From positions 1,736,001 through 1,800,000 of the forward strand of contig NZ_JBHSNJ010000012.1 of NCBI RefSeq assembly GCF_042657165.1: a stretch of 64,000 bases of DNA, read 5' to 3'. The position numbers and the translations under genes are program-made. This DNA comes from Agrilutibacter niabensis (GTDB lineage: Bacteria; Pseudomonadota; Gammaproteobacteria; Xanthomonadales; Xanthomonadaceae). Positions 27,353 through 36,075 of this stretch are shown here, piece after piece. Under the pieces are notes generated by a model. It worked only from the letters and a program-made list of their open reading frames with translations, did not search any database and was not told the origin of the DNA. Within the stretch, counting starts at the first letter, position 1, and the number at the start of each line of letters is the position of its first letter.

Positions 27353-28378
27353 GTGGGCCAGCCCTCCTACAGCGCCGCGGAACTGGCCGAACGCTTCGGC
27401 CTTGAACTGCAGGGTGACGGCGCCGTGCGCGTGCACGGCGTCGGAACGCTGGCGCGCGCGCAAGCGGGGCAACTCGCCTTCCTCGCCAACAGCAAATACC
27501 GCAGCCAGCTGGCCCAATCGCAGGCCAGCGTGGTGGCGATGCGTGCGGAAGACGCGGCCGGTCACGGCGGAACGGTGCTGATCGCGCGCGATCCCTACGC
27601 CGCCTTCGCGAAGATGTCCGCGTTGTTCGAGCCCACGCCACAACGTCCCGCGGGCATCCATCCCTCGGCCGACGTCGCCGCCGATGCGTCCATCGATGCC
27701 ACTGCGCATGTCGGCGCCTTCGTCAGCGTCGGCGCGCGCAGCCGCATCGAAGCCGGGGCGGTCATCGGCCCGGGTTGCGTGATCGGCGACGATTGCATCG
27801 TCGGTGCCGGCAGCGAACTGATCGCACGAGTCACCCTGGTCACCCGCGTGCGCCTGGGTCAACGCGTGACGGTGCACCCGGGAGCCGTGCTGGGCGCGGC
27901 CGGGTTCGGCCTGGCGATGGAAGCCGGGAAATGGTTGAACGTGCCGCAGCTCGGCGGCGTGGTGGTTGGCGACGACTGTGAGATCGGCGCGAACACCACG
28001 ATCGACCGCGGCGCGATCGAGGACACCGTGCTCGAGGAGGACGTGCGCCTCGACAACCAGATCCAGGTCGGCCACAACGTCTTCATCGGCGCGCACACCG
28101 CAATGGCGGGCTGCGCGGCGGTGGCCGGCAGCGCCAGGATCGGCCGCTACTGCCTCATCGGCGGCGGCGCGGGCGTGCTCGGCCACCTGGAAATCTGCGA
28201 CAAGGTCATGGTCACAGCGATGAGCCTGGTGACCCATTCCATCCGCGAACCGGGTGAGTACTCCTCCGGCACCCCGCTGATGGACAACCGCAGCTGGCGC
28301 AAGAACGCCGCCCGCTTCAAGCACCTCGACGCCCTGGCCCGCCGAATCGGGCGCGCGCGGGAAGACCAGGAAGACTAA
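27353..28378 (+). CDS. lpxD: UDP-3-O-(3-hydroxyacyl)glucosamine N-acyltransferase
   Basis: A 341-residue hexapeptide-repeat acyltransferase that begins with GTG, 18 bases after bamA. It has the N-terminal uridine-binding domain ('GQLAFLANSKYRSQL'), a left-handed beta-helix of about 200 residues ('GVIGDDCIVGAGSE'-type repeats) and the catalytic His region 'LDNQIQVGHNVFIG'. It adds the second 3-hydroxyacyl chain in lipid A synthesis, using acyl-ACP. Confidence 0.96.
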   Translation: MGQPSYSAAELAERFGLELQGDGAVRVHGVGTLARAQAGQLAFLANSKYRSQLAQSQASVVAMRAEDAAGHGGTVLIARDPYAAFAKMSALFEPTPQRPAGIHPSADVAADASIDATAHVGAFVSVGARSRIEAGAVIGPGCVIGDDCIVGAGSELIARVTLVTRVRLGQRVTVHPGAVLGAAGFGLAMEAGKWLNVPQLGGVVVGDDCEIGANTTIDRGAIEDTVLEEDVRLDNQIQVGHNVFIGAHTAMAGCAAVAGSARIGRYCLIGGGAGVLGHLEICDKVMVTAMSLVTHSIREPGEYSSGTPLMDNRSWRKNAARFKHLDALARRIGRAREDQED

Positions 28379-28468
28379 TCGCGGTAATCTGCGCCCATAC
28401 GGACGCGCATGTGCCCGACGAAGCCGGATAATTGCCGATTCGCTTAGCGCCCGTGCACCAGGAAACAG

Positions 28469-28933
28469 ATGATGACCCAGCCCGTGCAACTCCCGGTCGA
28501 CGTGACCGGCATCCAGAAGCTGCTGCCGCACCGCTACCCCTTCCTGCTGGTCGATCGCGTGATCGAGCTGGAACCGCACAAGCGCGTGCTGGCCTACAAG
28601 AACGTCACCTGCAACGAGCCCTTCTTCAATGGCCACTTCCCGGGCCACCCGGTGATGCCGGGCGTGCTGGTGATCGAAGCGCTGGCGCAGGCCGGTGGGC
28701 TGCTGACGCAACTGTCCAACGAAGCCGGTTGCGACGGCAAGCTCTTCTACCTGGTCAAGGTCGACAACGCCCGCTTCGCCAAGATGGTGGTGCCCGGCGA
28801 CCGCCTGGAACTCGAGGTGACCCTCAAGCGCACCATCCGCAACATGGCGCTGTACGTGGGCATCGCACGCGTGGATGGCCAGGAAGTCGCCAGCGCGGAA
28901 ATCCTCTGCGCCGAGGTCAAGGGCGACGCATGA
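28469..28933 (+). CDS. fabZ: 3-hydroxyacyl-ACP dehydratase FabZ
   Basis: A 154-residue hot-dog-fold enzyme. 'LLPHRYPFLLVDRV' and the active-site stretch 'NGHFPGHPVMPGVLVIEAL' with catalytic His and Glu are intact. It dehydrates 3-hydroxyacyl-ACP in fatty acid elongation and competes with LpxA for 3-hydroxyacyl-ACP, which fits its place between the lpx genes. AGGA precedes two adjacent ATGs (28469 and 28472). Its stop overlaps the lpxA start (ATGA). TAAT-containing sequences upstream (28386-28431) may include a promoter. Confidence 0.96.
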   Translation: MMTQPVQLPVDVTGIQKLLPHRYPFLLVDRVIELEPHKRVLAYKNVTCNEPFFNGHFPGHPVMPGVLVIEALAQAGGLLTQLSNEAGCDGKLFYLVKVDNARFAKMVVPGDRLELEVTLKRTIRNMALYVGIARVDGQEVASAEILCAEVKGDA

Positions 28934-29724
28934 CGGATACCGCTGCACCCGCGATCCATCCGACCGCCGTGGTCGAAGCCGGCGCGAAGCTCGGCGCCGG
29001 CGTGCGCGTGGGCGCGTTCTGCTACATCGGCGACGGCGTCGAAGTCGGCGACAACACGAGCTTCGGTCCGCATTGCAGCGTGCAGGGTCCGACGCGGATC
29101 GGCCGCGACAACCGGTTCCACGGCCACTGCGCGATCGGCGGCGAGCCGCAGGACAAGAAGTACGCGGGCGAGCGGGTCGAGCTGGCCATTGGCGACCGCA
29201 ACGTGTTCCGCGAGTTCTGCACGGTCAACCGCGGTACCGGTGGCGGCGGCAGCAGCACCAGCATCGGTAACGACAACTGGTTGCTCGCCTATACCCACGT
29301 CGCCCACGACTGCCATGTCGGCAGCCATTGCGTGTTCTCCAACAACGCCACGCTGGCGGGACATGTCACCGTCGGCGACCACGTGATCCTCAGTGGCTTC
29401 GCCGGCATCCACCAGTTCTGCCGCATCGGCGCGCATGCGTTCATCGGCATGGGGGCATTCGTCAACGGTGACGTACCGCCGTTCCTGATGGTCGCCCAGG
29501 AAGGCTATGGCAAGCCTCGCGGCATCAACAGCGAAGGCCTCAAGCGCCGCGGATTCGACGCCGCGCGCATCGGCGCGATCAAGCGTGCCTACCGCGCGCT
29601 GTACATGTCCGGCGCCTCGCTCGAGGAAGCCCGCACGCGGCTTGCGGAAATCGCCAGCGACAGCGCCGACGTGCGCGTGTTCCTGGACTTCATCGAAAGC
29701 GGCGATCGGCCGCTGCTGCGCTGA
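28930..29724 (+). CDS. lpxA: UDP-N-acetylglucosamine acyltransferase
   Basis: A 264-residue hexapeptide acyltransferase starting at ATG 28930. The beta-helix runs through about residue 190, with 'TYTHVAHDCHVGSHCVFSNN'-type coils containing the catalytic His, then a helical C-terminal domain ('GLKRRGFDAARIGAIKRAYRALY'). It catalyses the first, reversible acylation of UDP-GlcNAc in lipid A synthesis. Confidence 0.97.
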   Translation: MTDTAAPAIHPTAVVEAGAKLGAGVRVGAFCYIGDGVEVGDNTSFGPHCSVQGPTRIGRDNRFHGHCAIGGEPQDKKYAGERVELAIGDRNVFREFCTVNRGTGGGGSSTSIGNDNWLLAYTHVAHDCHVGSHCVFSNNATLAGHVTVGDHVILSGFAGIHQFCRIGAHAFIGMGAFVNGDVPPFLMVAQEGYGKPRGINSEGLKRRGFDAARIGAIKRAYRALYMSGASLEEARTRLAEIASDSADVRVFLDFIESGDRPLLR

Positions 29725-29734
29725 GGACCCTTCG

Positions 29735-30904
29735 ATGCGTATCGTCCTCGTCGCAGGCGAAGCCTCCGGCGACCTGCTCGGTGCCGGCCTGATCGCCGAA
29801 CTGCGCAGGCGCTACCCGCAGGCGCGGTTCGCCGGCATCGGCGGCGATGCCATGCGCGCCGCCGGCATGGAAACCTGGTTCGACGCATCCGAGCTGGCGG
29901 TGATGGGGCTTTCGGAAGTGCTCAGGCACCTGCCCCGCCTGCTGCGCGTGCGCCGCTCCCTGCGGGCGCGGGCGCTGGCGTGGAGGCCGGATGTATTCAT
30001 CGGCATCGACGCGCCCGACTTCAACCTCGGCGTGGAGAAGTGGCTGAAGAAGCGCGGCGTCCGCACCGTGCATTACGTCAGCCCGTCGGTCTGGGCCTGG
30101 CGCGAGAAGCGCGCTGCAAAGATCGGCCGGTCTGCTTCGCGCGTGCTGTGCCTGTTTCCGATGGAACCGGCGATCTACGCGAAGCACCGCGTCGACGCGC
30201 GTTTCGTCGGCCATCCGCTCGCCGACGAGATGCCGCTCGATCCGGACCGCGGTGACATGCGCGCGCAGCTCGGGCTGGAACCGAACCGCCCGGTGCTCGC
30301 GCTGCTGCCGGGTTCGCGGGTGGGCGAGATCGAACGCCTGGGCCCCACTTTCCTCGCCGCCGCGAGGCGCGTGCTGGAAGAAATCCCGAACCTGCAGATC
30401 GTGGTGCCGATCCCGAATACGGCCGCCAACGCCGCCTTCAAGCGCGTGCTGGTCGCGCATCCGGATGCCGACGCGCTGCGCCCGTCCCTGCGCATGCTCG
30501 TCGGCAACGCGCGCCGGCTGATGATCGCCAGCGACGTGGTGCTGCTCGCTTCGGGCACCGCGACGCTGGAAGCGATGCTGGCCAAGCGCCCGATGGTGGT
30601 CGCCTACAAGGTCGCGCCGATGACCTACGCGCTGGTGAAGGGACTGGGCATGCTGAAGATGAAGAACTATTCGCTGCCCAATGTGCTGGCCGGCGAACGC
30701 CTGGTGCCGGAATTGATGCAGCGCGAATGCACGCCGGAAAAGCTCGCCGCTGCCACCCTGGAAATGCTGCGCGACGGCGAGGCGATGGCGCGGATCGAAC
30801 CCCGCTTCCGCGAGCTGCACCTGCAACTTCGCCAGGGCGCCTCCGCCCGCGCCGCCGATGCGGTGGCGGGACTGTTGCCGTCGCCGCCGATCGCGCTTGC
30901 GTGA
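29735..30904 (+). CDS. lpxB: Lipid-A-disaccharide synthase
   Basis: A 389-residue GT19 glycosyltransferase from ATG 29735. Motifs: 'VAGEASGDLLGAGLI' at the N terminus, 'FIGIDAPDFNLGVEK', 'YVSPSVWAWREKRAAKI' and 'LLASGTATLEAML'. It joins lipid X and UDP-2,3-diacylglucosamine to the tetraacyl disaccharide at the inner face of the inner membrane. It follows lpxA by ten bases. Confidence 0.97.
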   Translation: MRIVLVAGEASGDLLGAGLIAELRRRYPQARFAGIGGDAMRAAGMETWFDASELAVMGLSEVLRHLPRLLRVRRSLRARALAWRPDVFIGIDAPDFNLGVEKWLKKRGVRTVHYVSPSVWAWREKRAAKIGRSASRVLCLFPMEPAIYAKHRVDARFVGHPLADEMPLDPDRGDMRAQLGLEPNRPVLALLPGSRVGEIERLGPTFLAAARRVLEEIPNLQIVVPIPNTAANAAFKRVLVAHPDADALRPSLRMLVGNARRLMIASDVVLLASGTATLEAMLAKRPMVVAYKVAPMTYALVKGLGMLKMKNYSLPNVLAGERLVPELMQRECTPEKLAAATLEMLRDGEAMARIEPRFRELHLQLRQGASARAADAVAGLLPSPPIALA

Positions 30905-30932
30905 ATGCGCGCGCCTCGCGCACGCTCCCGCC

Positions 30933-31571
30933 ATGCAGCCGACCAGCGAACCATCGTCCCCGCCTGGAAGCCGGCCGCTGCGGATCGCCGGCATCGACGA
31001 AGCCGGGCGCGGTCCGCTGGCCGGACCGGTGGTCGTGGCGGCGGTGGTGTTCGCTCCCGGCCGCACGCCGGTAAACGGGCTCGACGATTCCAAGCAGCTC
31101 GATGCCGAACGCCGCGAGGTGCTGTTCGACCGCATCGTGCAGCGCGCGCTGGCCTATCGCATCGAGTTCGTCGACGTCGAGGAAATCGATCGCATCAACA
31201 TCCTGCAGGCAACGCTTACCGGGATGCGGCGCGCGCTCGAAGGCGTGGCGCATGCCGCCGACGCCGCCCGGATCGACGGCAACATCGTGCCGCCGGGCCT
31301 GTGCCGCCCGGGCGAAGCGTGGATCGGCGGCGATGCACGCGATCGCGCGATCATGGCGGCCTCGATCCTCGCCAAGGTGTCGCGTGATCGTTACATGCGT
31401 GAACTGCACCTGCAGTGGCCGCACTACGGATTCGCGGAGCACAAGGGCTATTCCACGCCGGCGCATCTGGCCGCGCTTGCGGCGCACGGGCCCTGCCCGC
31501 TACACCGGCGCAGTTTCGCGCCGGTGAGAGATGCGTTGCAGGGAGCGTTGCTCTTGACGCCCACGTCCTGA
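30933..31571 (+). CDS. rnhB: Ribonuclease HII
   Basis: A 212-residue enzyme from ATG 30933 with the signature 'RIAGIDEAGRGPLAGPVVVA' carrying the first catalytic Asp and Glu, 'DSKQLDAERREVL' and the later Asp in 'GDARDRAIMAASILAKVSRDRYM'. It cuts RNA in RNA:DNA hybrids and removes misincorporated ribonucleotides. In relatives it is followed closely by dnaE; here about 4.5 kb of other genes separate them. Confidence 0.96.
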   Translation: MQPTSEPSSPPGSRPLRIAGIDEAGRGPLAGPVVVAAVVFAPGRTPVNGLDDSKQLDAERREVLFDRIVQRALAYRIEFVDVEEIDRINILQATLTGMRRALEGVAHAADAARIDGNIVPPGLCRPGEAWIGGDARDRAIMAASILAKVSRDRYMRELHLQWPHYGFAEHKGYSTPAHLAALAAHGPCPLHRRSFAPVRDALQGALLLTPTS

Positions 31572-31608
31572 CGGCGACGCGGAACACGACAACTGCAAGC
31601 AACGCGAT

Positions 31609-31977
31609 TCACTGTGAATTCGGTCTGATGATCACATCCGGATCAAGCACATGGCCGTTGGCCTTGATGCCGTACGGGTAACGGCCGGGCACGGAGCCCG
31701 CCCCCCTTTTCAATTCCTGATGATCGCCCGCCGGGTGCGACTTCGCGCCCGGGTGCGGGCCGGGGCCTGAAGCGTGTTTGGGGACGATCTCGAATGGCCG
31801 GAGCTCGCCCGGATCCGTGTGCCAGGTGATTACTCCCTTTACCGCCACCTCGGCGGGGTCTGGATCGGCGGAAGGCGTGCCGTTGGCGGCATAGACAATT
31901 CTGATGTCCACCTTCGTGCGGGCGGCTCCACTGGGGATGGCGCGGGTGTCGATCAAACTCGGGTCGAGTGTATCCAT
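31609..31977 (-). CDS. Small hypothetical protein, possible beta-sandwich
   Basis: A 122-residue protein with a good ribosome site (GGAG seven bases before ATG 31977). I do not recognise a named family with certainty. It has a beta-rich pattern with 'VKGVITWHTDPGELRPFEIVPK' and a C-terminal 'GRYPYGIKANGHVLDPDVIIRP', which resembles short cupredoxin-like hypothetical proteins, but the metal ligands of true cupredoxins are not evident. No signal peptide is seen. The middle is rich in His, Pro, Gly and Lys. It starts 41 bases downstream of the winged-helix/TPR regulator on the same strand and is probably co-transcribed with it. Confidence 0.7.
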   Translation of the reverse strand: MDTLDPSLIDTRAIPSGAARTKVDIRIVYAANGTPSADPDPAEVAVKGVITWHTDPGELRPFEIVPKHASGPGPHPGAKSHPAGDHQELKRGAGSVPGRYPYGIKANGHVLDPDVIIRPNSQ

Positions 31978-32018
31978 GTCGTGCTCCAGGGTTCAGGCCC
32001 CTCCGCTGGGCCGTGGAT

Positions 32019-34235
32019 TCAGCGGGCGGCCGTCGCCTGCTGTTGTTCCTGGGTGGCGTCCAGCAGGGGACGCAGCACCGGGGATGCCTTGAATCGCTGT
32101 GCGTTGACGCCGCCGTCGCGCGCGCGTTGCAACCAGGTACGGGCGCCCTCTGCGTCACCGATCACGGCCAGCGACTGCGCGGCCCAGAACGCGACCTCGC
32201 CCTGCTCCACGTTCAGCGCCTGGGCGCGCGCGATCAGCTCGCGGGCCTCGCGCTCCTGGCCGAGGTTGGCGCGGTACCACGCGAGCACCGCGATGGCATG
32301 CGCATCGCTGGGCTTGATGTCGACGTACTCCTGCGCCATGCGTGCCGCGCGTTCGTACGGCTCGCGTGCCTGCGCGGCGGTGGCTGGCAGTGCGGACAGG
32401 GCATCGCCGAGGTTGCCCCAGGTGCGGTAGTCGCTGTCGTCGATCTGCGCGGCGCGCCGGTACAGCTGTGCGGCTTCGGCGTAATGGCCCTGCTCGTAGC
32501 GCAGCGTGCCCAGGTTGGTCAGTGCGGCGTAGTTCGGCTTGATCGTGAGCGAGCGCGTGTAGGCATCGGCCGCGCGCACGGGATCGCCGCTGACCATGTA
32601 GAGGCCGCCGAGGTTGCCCCAGATGTCCTCATCGTCCGGGGCGAGCGTGGCTGCGGTCACGAACCCCTCGATCGCCTTGGGCATGTTGCCCTTCACGTAG
32701 TGCTCGAAACCGAGGGCGCGGTAGATGTTCGGATCGCCCGGACGCAACTGGCGCGCGCGTTCGAAGTAGTCCAGGGCCACGTCGTTGTGACCCTGCGCGG
32801 ACTCGGCCCGCGCCAGGCCGACGTAGGCGTCCGGGCGCAGCGCCAGCGATTCCAGTGCCTTGCGGTAGTGCTCGATGGCCTGGGCGTTGTCGTTGCGCGC
32901 GCGATGGAGGTCACCCAGGGCCAGGCTCACTTCGCGCAGGTTCGGGTCCATCTTCGCCGCACGCTGGCAGGCGGTCTGCGCACGGTCGAATGCGGCCGCG
33001 TCGTGCGCGCCTTCGAACGCGATGATCTCGGCGCGACAGATGCCGGCCTGCGCGCGGGCGAAGCCGGGATCGGCCGCCAGTGCTTCCTGGAAGAATCCGA
33101 TCGCCCGTGGAGCACCGCCGGCATCGACCGGACCCGGATGCTCGAGCTGCTGCATGCCGTGCAGGTAGGCGTCATAGGCGGCGACGCTGCGCGTCGGCGC
33201 GAGGCGCCTCGCCATGGATTGGGTATCGCGCGGCAGGACGCCCAGCAGCGATTGCACGACGTTCTGGGCGAGCTCGCTCTGTAATGCGAACACGCCGTCG
33301 AGCTCGCGGTCGTAACTCCCCGACCACAGCGTGTAGCCGGTGCGGGTGTCGGTCAGTCGCGCGTTCACGCGCACCTTCTTCCCTTCCCGGCGCACGTCGG
33401 CATCGAGCACGGTGGCGACGCCCAGCAGCTTGCCCAGCTTGCGCGCATCGGCGCCACGCATGCCGCACGCACTGCCGGTGCGGCACGCCGCCACCTTCAG
33501 CCCGGGGAGGCCGGCGAGCGCGCTGTGCAGCTCCACCGCCAGCCCTTCGGCGAAATAGCTGTCGTCCTTGTTCCTGCTCAGGCTGGTGAAGGGCAGGATC
33601 GCAATCGACGGCTCACCCGGCTGCACCCGCGGCCGCAGCTCCTGGCGCTGCAGCAACCAGGCGCCGAGGCCGATCGCGAGCACGACCGCCACCAGCAGCC
33701 AGGCGCGGCGCGAGCGGGTACGCACGGTCGGTTTCGCTGTGACCGCGGTGGCGGCCGGCGAGATATCCACCGGCGCTCCGCGATGGGTGTCACCCGTCGC
33801 GGTGCCGATGCCGGCGTCGTTCCCGGCGCCCTCTGCTGCGGTCGCAACCGCCGCGCGCGCAGGCGGGCCTTCGGCGTGCGGCCACGATTTCAGCTCGCCG
33901 ATGAAGCGATATCCCAGGCCGTGCTGGGTCTGGATGTACAGGGGATGGTGGGAGTCGTCTTCGAGCACATGGCGCAGTTGGGCGATGGCGCGGGTGAGTA
34001 CGCCGGGCGTGACGTGGCGATGCCCCCACACCGCATCGAGCAGTTCGTCATGCCGCACCAGTTCGCCCGCGTGCCGCAACAGGTGCAGCAGCACCGCCAG
34101 GGCCTTGGGTTCCAGCGCCTGCGGGTCGCCATCGCGGGTCAGCGTGTAGGCCGCGGCGTCGACCAGGAATGGACCGAAGCGGTAGCCGTCGCCACCCCCG
34201 TTTTTCCCGGCTCCCGCGCGGCCTGCGGCCTCCAT
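32019..34235 (-). CDS. Membrane-anchored winged-helix regulator with TPR domain (CadC-like)
   Basis: A 738-residue protein. Residues 17-113 form an OmpR-type winged helix ('EPKALAVLLHLLRHAGELVRHDELLDAVWG', 'QTQHGLGYRFIGEL'). A Gly/Ala/Thr linker leads to one transmembrane helix (about 178-195). The periplasmic part begins with a FlgO/TolB-N-like domain (about 208-333, 'PSIAILPFTSLSRNKDDSYFAEG') and continues with about ten TPR units to residue 735. There is no receiver domain, so signal would pass directly through the membrane as in CadC/ToxR. It is divergent from a YkvA-like gene across 144 bases, a likely target promoter. What it senses is unknown. Confidence 0.88.
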   Translation of the reverse strand: MEAAGRAGAGKNGGGDGYRFGPFLVDAAAYTLTRDGDPQALEPKALAVLLHLLRHAGELVRHDELLDAVWGHRHVTPGVLTRAIAQLRHVLEDDSHHPLYIQTQHGLGYRFIGELKSWPHAEGPPARAAVATAAEGAGNDAGIGTATGDTHRGAPVDISPAATAVTAKPTVRTRSRRAWLLVAVVLAIGLGAWLLQRQELRPRVQPGEPSIAILPFTSLSRNKDDSYFAEGLAVELHSALAGLPGLKVAACRTGSACGMRGADARKLGKLLGVATVLDADVRREGKKVRVNARLTDTRTGYTLWSGSYDRELDGVFALQSELAQNVVQSLLGVLPRDTQSMARRLAPTRSVAAYDAYLHGMQQLEHPGPVDAGGAPRAIGFFQEALAADPGFARAQAGICRAEIIAFEGAHDAAAFDRAQTACQRAAKMDPNLREVSLALGDLHRARNDNAQAIEHYRKALESLALRPDAYVGLARAESAQGHNDVALDYFERARQLRPGDPNIYRALGFEHYVKGNMPKAIEGFVTAATLAPDDEDIWGNLGGLYMVSGDPVRAADAYTRSLTIKPNYAALTNLGTLRYEQGHYAEAAQLYRRAAQIDDSDYRTWGNLGDALSALPATAAQAREPYERAARMAQEYVDIKPSDAHAIAVLAWYRANLGQEREARELIARAQALNVEQGEVAFWAAQSLAVIGDAEGARTWLQRARDGGVNAQRFKASPVLRPLLDATQEQQQATAAR

Positions 34236-34379
34236 CAGAAAAACCTCATGAACGCATCGGCAACCTCGCGGAACGCTGCGGTACGCGTCGCACCACGGTC
34301 ATGACCCGATTTTGGCGCAGGCGGAAGCTGGCCCCACGCCAAAGACACGGCGTGCCCACATCCCCACGGAGCCTCAGTC

Positions 34380-35027
34380 ATGAACGCCATGCTCACCGCC
34401 ACGATTCCGTTGCCTGCCATTCTCGACCAGCCGTCGCCATTCGGACCCGGCCGTCGCCGTTGCATCGACAACTTCCATCTGACCGCGGCCTCGGTCGACC
34501 GGTTCAATGCCCTGCTCGCTCGTCTGGGCCGCCGGGCTGCGCCGCTGGACTGCGACCGTCTCGCCACCGCCGCTCGCGAGCTGCGTGACCGTACGACGGG
34601 GGCGTCCGAGCCGGTCTGCATCGTGCAACGTATGAAGCGCCTCGAAGCGGCCTCCCAGATGCTCCACGACAACCAGTGGGAGCCCGTCGATGACGCCGGC
34701 GACACAGCCGCCATGGTGCTCCATTACGCCAAGGGGCGTTACCAATTGCTGCCCAACTCGCTGCCGACGGTGGGCCACCTGGACGAGGCGATCGCGGTGG
34801 ACGCCGCGTGGCCGTCGATGCAGGACGAGGTCGCCGCCTTCCTCGACTACTGCCGGGTGCGCTCGCTGGAAGCCTCGCTGCGCGGACGCGAGGTCGGTGG
34901 CTTCTGCTTCACCCGCAACGACTGGGAGGTAGCGCGCCAAGCCGAATACTTCCTCGCCAAGCAGCGCCGCTGCATCCGCGAGGGCAGCTACCTGCCGCAA
35001 CTGGAACCCTACTTCTGTGTCCACTGA
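34380..35027 (+). CDS. YkvA-like (DUF1232-related) hypothetical protein, copy 1
   Basis: A 215-residue soluble protein with GGAG eight bases before its ATG. About residue 122 begins 'LLPNSLPTVGHLDEAIAVDAAWP', a degenerate version of the DUF1232/YkvA signature (DLIPDxIPxxGxLDD). The paralogue at 35286 aligns along the whole middle: RMxRxE...L..D..W then L.P..LP..G.LD.....AWP....E...F.D.C..R. Unlike typical YkvA proteins there is no transmembrane helix. The C-terminal 60 residues hold 'GGFCFTRNDWEVARQAEYFLAKQRR', not shared with the paralogue. Function unknown; it is divergent from the regulator at 34235. Confidence 0.75.
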   Translation: MNAMLTATIPLPAILDQPSPFGPGRRRCIDNFHLTAASVDRFNALLARLGRRAAPLDCDRLATAARELRDRTTGASEPVCIVQRMKRLEAASQMLHDNQWEPVDDAGDTAAMVLHYAKGRYQLLPNSLPTVGHLDEAIAVDAAWPSMQDEVAAFLDYCRVRSLEASLRGREVGGFCFTRNDWEVARQAEYFLAKQRRCIREGSYLPQLEPYFCVH

Positions 35028-35053
35028 CCGTGGGCTGCCAGGGACGACGCCAC

Positions 35054-35075
35054 GAGGCCGCCTTCGGGCGGCCTC
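35054..35075 (+). terminator. UUCG-tetraloop hairpin after YkvA-like copy 1
   Basis: A perfect 9-bp stem GAGGCCGCC / GGCGGCCTC closed by the very stable TTCG tetraloop, 26 bases after the stop of the gene ending at 35027. Only a weak T stretch follows (GCGGTTTCC), so it is a likely 3' end but possibly leaky. The rest of the gap (35076-35285) shows no clear promoter for copy 2. Confidence 0.6.
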
Positions 35076-35285
35076 GCGGTTTCCGCCCCAAATCGCAGGG
35101 CGGATACACCGATTGGCGCAGTCAGCAACGCATCGGGTCGCTGAACCGTCGGTCGGAAGCCGCTTCCAGCCCGGCCCCAACGGCGCATCATTTCCGAGTC
35201 CCCGGAAGGGTCGCGCAAACCACCGGCCGTAGCGCGGCTCCTCGGAGGAGACCCACAAACGGACCTGGCCGGAACGAGGTGCCCT

Positions 35286-35945
35286 ATGCGCATGCCTCAT
35301 CCCACTCCCACCGACCACCCGCTTCCGTTCGAGCACTACCGCGGCGGCCTCACCGACTCCCTTGGCGCGCCGGCGGGCTTCCCGGAAATCGCCCTGTCGG
35401 GCCCGGCGGTCGCACAGTTCGACGAACTCGTGCACGACCTGTATCCCGACGCCGCGCGCGTCGACCCGCCGCGCCTGCAGCAGCTCGCGGCATGGCTGCT
35501 GTCGTTGCCGGAAGAACAGGCTTCCGAGGAGCTCGATTCCCGGATGCAGCGCATGGAAGAACTGCGTGCGCTGCTCGACGACACGGCCTGGGATTGCAGT
35601 GACGCGATCCGGCTGCGGATCAACAAGCTGCTGGCCTACATCGATCGCGAAGACGACCTCATCCCCGACCGCCTGCCATTGCTCGGCCGCCTGGACGACG
35701 TGCTGCTTATCGAACTGGCATGGCCCGCCTTCGCCGCGGAGGCCAACGAATACCGCGACTTCTGCCTGTACCGGCAGACCGAACGTCCGGCCGGAACCCC
35801 GGAGCAGCAACGCGAAGCCTGGCTGCGCGACCGCCTGGCCGAACTCGAACTCCTGCGCCACAGCACGCGCATGGAAGACGAGCATTTCGCCAACGGCCGC
35901 ACGCCGGAAGGCCCGATGCGCGTGACCGGATCTCCCCTGCCGTAG
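35286..35945 (+). CDS. YkvA-like (DUF1232-related) hypothetical protein, copy 2
   Basis: A 219-residue soluble, acidic protein. Around residues 122-139 it carries 'DLIPDRLPLLGRLDDVLL', a close match to the YkvA/DUF1232 core. It is a paralogue of the protein at 34380 (shared RMxRxE, AWxx, LIPxxLP, AWP, FC segments), with an unrelated, Arg/Glu-rich helical tail. No membrane helix or signal is seen. Members of the wider family have no firmly known role. It is 258 bases after copy 1 and ends 130 bases before dnaE. Confidence 0.77.
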   Translation: MRMPHPTPTDHPLPFEHYRGGLTDSLGAPAGFPEIALSGPAVAQFDELVHDLYPDAARVDPPRLQQLAAWLLSLPEEQASEELDSRMQRMEELRALLDDTAWDCSDAIRLRINKLLAYIDREDDLIPDRLPLLGRLDDVLLIELAWPAFAAEANEYRDFCLYRQTERPAGTPEQQREAWLRDRLAELELLRHSTRMEDEHFANGRTPEGPMRVTGSPLP

Positions 35946-36075
35946 AGACCGGCGAGGGGCATGGAATGGCGGTTGCCCGCCGTGACCGGCGGTGCGCCGC
36001 CCGTGGTAAGGCCACGGCGTAAAGTCAATCTCGTCCGGTCGCGCCCCGGCTGCTAACCTGCGGGACCAGCCCGTC

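Noticed and set aside
36001..36017. CCGTGG/CCACGG hairpin before dnaE as a terminator.
   Set aside because: Only six base pairs and no T tract; too weak to list as a feature.
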